In this document: piece after piece, positions 15,063 through 15,184 of the stretch
How positions within the stretch are numbered: position 1 is the stretch's first letter
How the letters are laid out: every line of letters begins with the position of its first letter
Origin: Puniceicoccales bacterium
GTDB taxonomy: Bacteria > Verrucomicrobiota > Verrucomicrobiia > Opitutales > UBA953
DNA: 15,184 bases
Direction: 5' to 3'
Assembly: GCA_031284845.1 (NCBI GenBank)
Contig: JAITXH010000144.1
Coordinates: 1 to 15,184 of the forward strand
The notes under the pieces: generated by a model
Told to the model about the DNA's origin: nothing
Databases searched by the model: none
What the model saw: only the letters and a program-made list of their open reading frames with translations
Program-made: the position numbers and the translations under genes

Positions 15063-15133
15063 CCCCCTCGCTCCAACCTCCGCCCCTCCTCTCTTCCGTC
15101 CTCGGGAGAGAGGTGGGGGCGAGGGGGTTTTTT
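15063..15133 (+). terminator. Strong rightward hairpin terminator
   Basis: CCCCCTCGC (15063-15071) pairs with GCGAGGGGG (15119-15127), and an inner stem CCTCTCT/AGAGAGG (15088-15094 with 15107-15113) extends the structure. TTTTTT follows at 15128-15133. There is no T-run on the opposite strand, so it acts rightward only. The nearest recognised rightward gene ends about 440 bases before, so it ends either a long heparinase transcript or an unrecognised RNA. Confidence 0.75.
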
Positions 15134-15184
15134 ATCTACGGATTATACGAATTGGATGAGAAAATGGTTTCTCCGCTTTTGAGT

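Overview
The window looks like bacterial chromosome from a GC-rich, Gram-negative bacterium. Two genes encode proteins with lipoprotein signals, and others encode a periplasmic substrate-binding protein, a cytochrome bd subunit and IlvD. The overall style (many scattered single genes, intergenic heptamer repeats, a TRL-type lipoprotein, heparinase and cytochrome bd) would fit Verrucomicrobiota such as Opitutaceae. That assignment is inference from style, not from a marker gene. I see no rRNA, tRNA, CRISPR array, phage genes or transposase.

Layout. Positions 1-400 hold a degenerate direct repeat (period 190, then 155 bases) that contains short heptamer arrays. Positions 401-440 are a leftward terminator for a urea-type ABC substrate-binding protein (urtA-like, minus strand), preceded on the same strand by a small TRL-like lipoprotein gene. 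A rightward gene at 2469-4028 encodes a lipoprotein with a His-Gly / Asn-Cys pair resembling clan CD cysteine peptidases. ilvD (4158-5987) follows, behind a perfect heptamer array. Next is an AbiEi-type antitoxin/repressor gene whose inverted-repeat operator runs up to its start codon. Its expected toxin partner abiEii is cut off after about three codons by a 287-base palindromic element with 30-base terminal inverted repeats (6691-6977). On the minus strand lie cydB without a neighbouring cydA and, upstream of it, a two-gene unit: a GTPase (10734-12593) followed 14 bases later by a GAP1-type GTPase-associated protein (8269-10719). A heparinase II/III family gene runs divergently from the GTPase (12773-14626). 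The last 560 bases are non-coding or unassigned and contain a strong rightward hairpin terminator.

The most interesting unit is the GTPase/GAP1 pair. By domain content it belongs to the predicted NTP-dependent biological-conflict systems built on DO-type (double) GTPases and GAP1 proteins. Here the GTPase carries an FHA-like N-terminal region and three CxxC pairs. The GAP1 protein is anchored by one membrane helix with a large C-terminal region predicted outside the cytoplasm. That is a plausible signalling module across the membrane with no recognisable effector beside it.

Several normally paired genes appear alone: urtA without urtBCDE, cydB without cydA, and abiEi without abiEii. Together with the repeats, this suggests a rearranged region.
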